DNA of 6,646 nt, taken from NCBI GenBank assembly GCA_024699395.1, contig JAILPU010000083.1, positions 1-6,646 on the forward strand. Reading direction: 5' to 3'. Of this stretch, positions 5,938-6,646 are shown in pieces. The position numbers and the translations under genes are program-made. Positions within the stretch are counted from its first letter, which is position 1. Each line of letters begins with the position of its first letter. Under the pieces are notes generated by a model. It made no database searches. It worked only from the letters and a program-made list of their open reading frames with translations, and was not told the DNA's origin. Origin of the DNA: Lachnospiraceae bacterium. GTDB taxonomy: Bacteria > Bacillota > Clostridia > Lachnospirales > Lachnospiraceae.

Positions 5938-6646
5938 TTACTGTAATCCGAACTTTGTCTTCAGACTCCTGAACTCTTTGGAATCCTCAAAGAGTGCAGG
6001 CATTTCCTCCCTTGTACGTGTTTTTAATGTAAGACAGCCTATCCAGTAGCTTCTTCCGTCATTATCCGAACCTCTGTCAAAGAATGTACGGTAAAGAAGT
6101 TCCACATACTCCACATCGGTGAGTTGCTTTGCCTTAAACTCGGTGGACCCGAAGAACCCTGCTGTACAAACCTGTCTAATGGTCTTACTCTTGGTAAGTA
6201 TCTCGTTACACCAGTAGTTCATTCCGCCGGCATCACAGTTTCTTCCCAGAACATTGATATACATTCTGTTAATGAATCTTGTAAGATTTATATTCTGGCT
6301 TCTGGGTTCGGTACATACAGCTGTTCCCTTTGTAACGCCGTAAACCGCTGCTACGGTAGCAAACTCTGTGGAATCGGTAATGGCTTTGATAATATAATCA
6401 TAACCCGCACCGGAATCAAGGAATTCTTTCATTGTATTCAATCCCGATGTATCAGGATCTCTGTCAAGACAGAGATTGTATGCCACCGTCACTGCTTCCT
6501 GATTGGAAAGCTTTCTGTCTGCAAACTCTTGGCTCATAAGGAAATTTGAAATTGCCTGAGCTGCAGTAACCTTATTATTTTCAAAGTTTGAAACCCACTG
6601 ATTAAATCCTGCTGTATCGGGCACTCTGTTAAGACCTATAACATAG
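5938..6646 (-). CDS. DUF4214-repeat protein, C-terminal part (5' end outside window)
   Basis: The frame is open to the window edge, so the true start is not visible; an in-frame GTG at 6624-6622 falls inside a repeat unit and is unlikely to be the start. The visible 235 residues (numbered from the first full codon at 6645-6643) hold four units of the DUF4214 type, each with a core R-x-x-D-x-x-G (RVPDTAG, RDPDTSG, RNCDAGG, RGSDNDG) and a closing S-x-E-F (SQEF, STEF, STEF, SKEF) 33-35 residues later. DUF4214 is a domain of unknown function, usually found in secreted or surface proteins and often near carbohydrate genes. The protein stops 10 residues after the last unit with no membrane anchor or LPxTG signal. 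There are six cysteines in this part. It is the first visible gene of the operon, 1 nt before the ligase-like gene, suggesting a job tied to the glycan. The molecular role is not known. Confidence 0.82.
   Translation of the reverse strand, partial: YVIGLNRVPDTAGFNQWVSNFENNKVTAAQAISNFLMSQEFADRKLSNQEAVTVAYNLCLDRDPDTSGLNTMKEFLDSGAGYDYIIKAITDSTEFATVAAVYGVTKGTAVCTEPRSQNINLTRFINRMYINVLGRNCDAGGMNYWCNEILTKSKTIRQVCTAGFFGSTEFKAKQLTDVEYVELLYRTFFDRGSDNDGRSYWIGCLTLKTRTREEMPALFEDSKEFRSLKTKFGLQ
5971..6645 (-). repeat. Four tandem DUF4214-like protein repeat units
   Basis: Units lie at about 6523-6645 (cut at its start by the window edge), 6361-6480, 6136-6261 and 5971-6093. Each starts with an aromatic-led segment (YVIGLNR, YNLCLDR, YINVLGR, YRTFFDR), passes through R-x-x-D-x-x-G and ends in S-x-E-F. 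The distance between S-x-E-F ends is 54, 75 and 55 residues, so the units form two close pairs separated by a longer linker (TKGTAVCTEPRSQ region). The repeats are divergent at DNA level, so they are an old domain duplication and not a recent tandem expansion. Confidence 0.8.
5973..5995 (-). repeat. 8-bp inverted repeat near the 3' end of the DUF4214 gene
   Basis: On the coding strand ACTCTTTG (5995-5988) and CAAAGAGT (5980-5973) flank a 7-nt loop. It lies 36 nt upstream of the ligase-like start codon and within the last unit (LFEDSKEF). It has no following U-tract. It is weak, AT-rich and may be chance. Confidence 0.25.

Larger units (their letters stand above)
1..6646 (-). other. Single-direction polysaccharide biosynthesis operon segment
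   Basis: Every gene reads leftward. Junctions in transcription order are 1 nt gap, 14 nt overlap, ATGA overlap, GTGA overlap, 19 nt gap and 5 nt gap. No intergenic space can hold a promoter or intrinsic terminator, and none is seen. The promoter must be upstream of 6646 and the terminator beyond position 1. Gene content (epimerase, two glycosyltransferases, two Wzy_C-superfamily membrane proteins) fits a Wzy-dependent surface glycan. Flippase, initiating transferase and chain-length regulator are absent from the window. Confidence 0.85.

Noticed and set aside
6124..6549. A 141-residue plus-strand open frame opposite the DUF4214 gene
   Set aside because: It is antisense to a clear repeat protein and shows no motif of its own.
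6622..6624. GTG as the start codon of the DUF4214 protein
   Set aside because: It falls in the middle of the first repeat unit; the frame stays open upstream with YVIGLNR, which matches the start of the other units, so the gene begins outside the window.
1..6646. CRISPR arrays, tRNA or rRNA genes, insertion sequences, att sites
   Set aside because: The window is almost fully coding on one strand; no spaced direct repeats, transposase-like proteins, terminal inverted repeats or RNA-gene patterns were seen.

Overview
The window is a slice of a surface-polysaccharide (Wzy-type, O-antigen/capsule-like) gene cluster. All six genes, plus the first codons of a seventh, lie on the minus strand, so transcription runs from the high to the low coordinates. 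The likely source is a low-to-moderate GC Firmicute, probably of the Clostridia/Lachnospiraceae type. This rests on roughly 42% GC in sampled lines, a textbook AAAGGAGGT ribosome binding site, lysine-rich proteins, and a DUF4214-type repeat protein of a sort I associate with rumen and gut Lachnospiraceae. The taxonomic call is inference; nothing in the window fixes the genus.

In transcription order: (1) the C-terminal 235 residues of a protein built from four DUF4214-like units (5938-6646, 5' end beyond the window); (2) a 533-residue polytopic membrane protein of the O-antigen ligase/polymerase (Wzy_C) superfamily (4335-5936); (3) a second, 520-residue polytopic protein of the same superfamily (2786-4348); (4) a 300-residue extended SDR NAD-dependent sugar epimerase/dehydratase (1887-2789); (5) a 245-residue family 2 glycosyltransferase with a GTG start (1153-1890); (6) a 369-residue GT4/GT-B glycosyltransferase (24-1133); (7) the start of a further gene, MEKNET... 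(1-18).

The genes are packed as one operon. The gaps are 1 nt, -14 nt, -4 nt (ATGA), -4 nt (GTGA), +19 nt and +5 nt. There is no room for a promoter or terminator between genes, and no stretch over 20 nt is non-coding. The cytosolic enzymes (epimerase, GT2, GT4) would make and assemble an oligosaccharide on a lipid carrier. The two membrane proteins would polymerise it and/or transfer it outside the membrane. The flippase (Wzx), the initiating phosphoglycosyl transferase and any chain-length regulator are not in the window and are expected in the flanks.

The most interesting point is the pairing of a DUF4214-repeat protein, one base upstream, with two tandem ligase/polymerase-like proteins that each keep the Arg/Arg/His signature expected of the superfamily. 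In a Gram-positive without LPS, a ligase-like protein needs another acceptor, and the adjacent DUF4214 protein is a candidate partner. A perfect 10-bp hairpin with a GCAA loop lies about 45 nt inside the first ligase-like gene and may be regulatory or may be coincidence.
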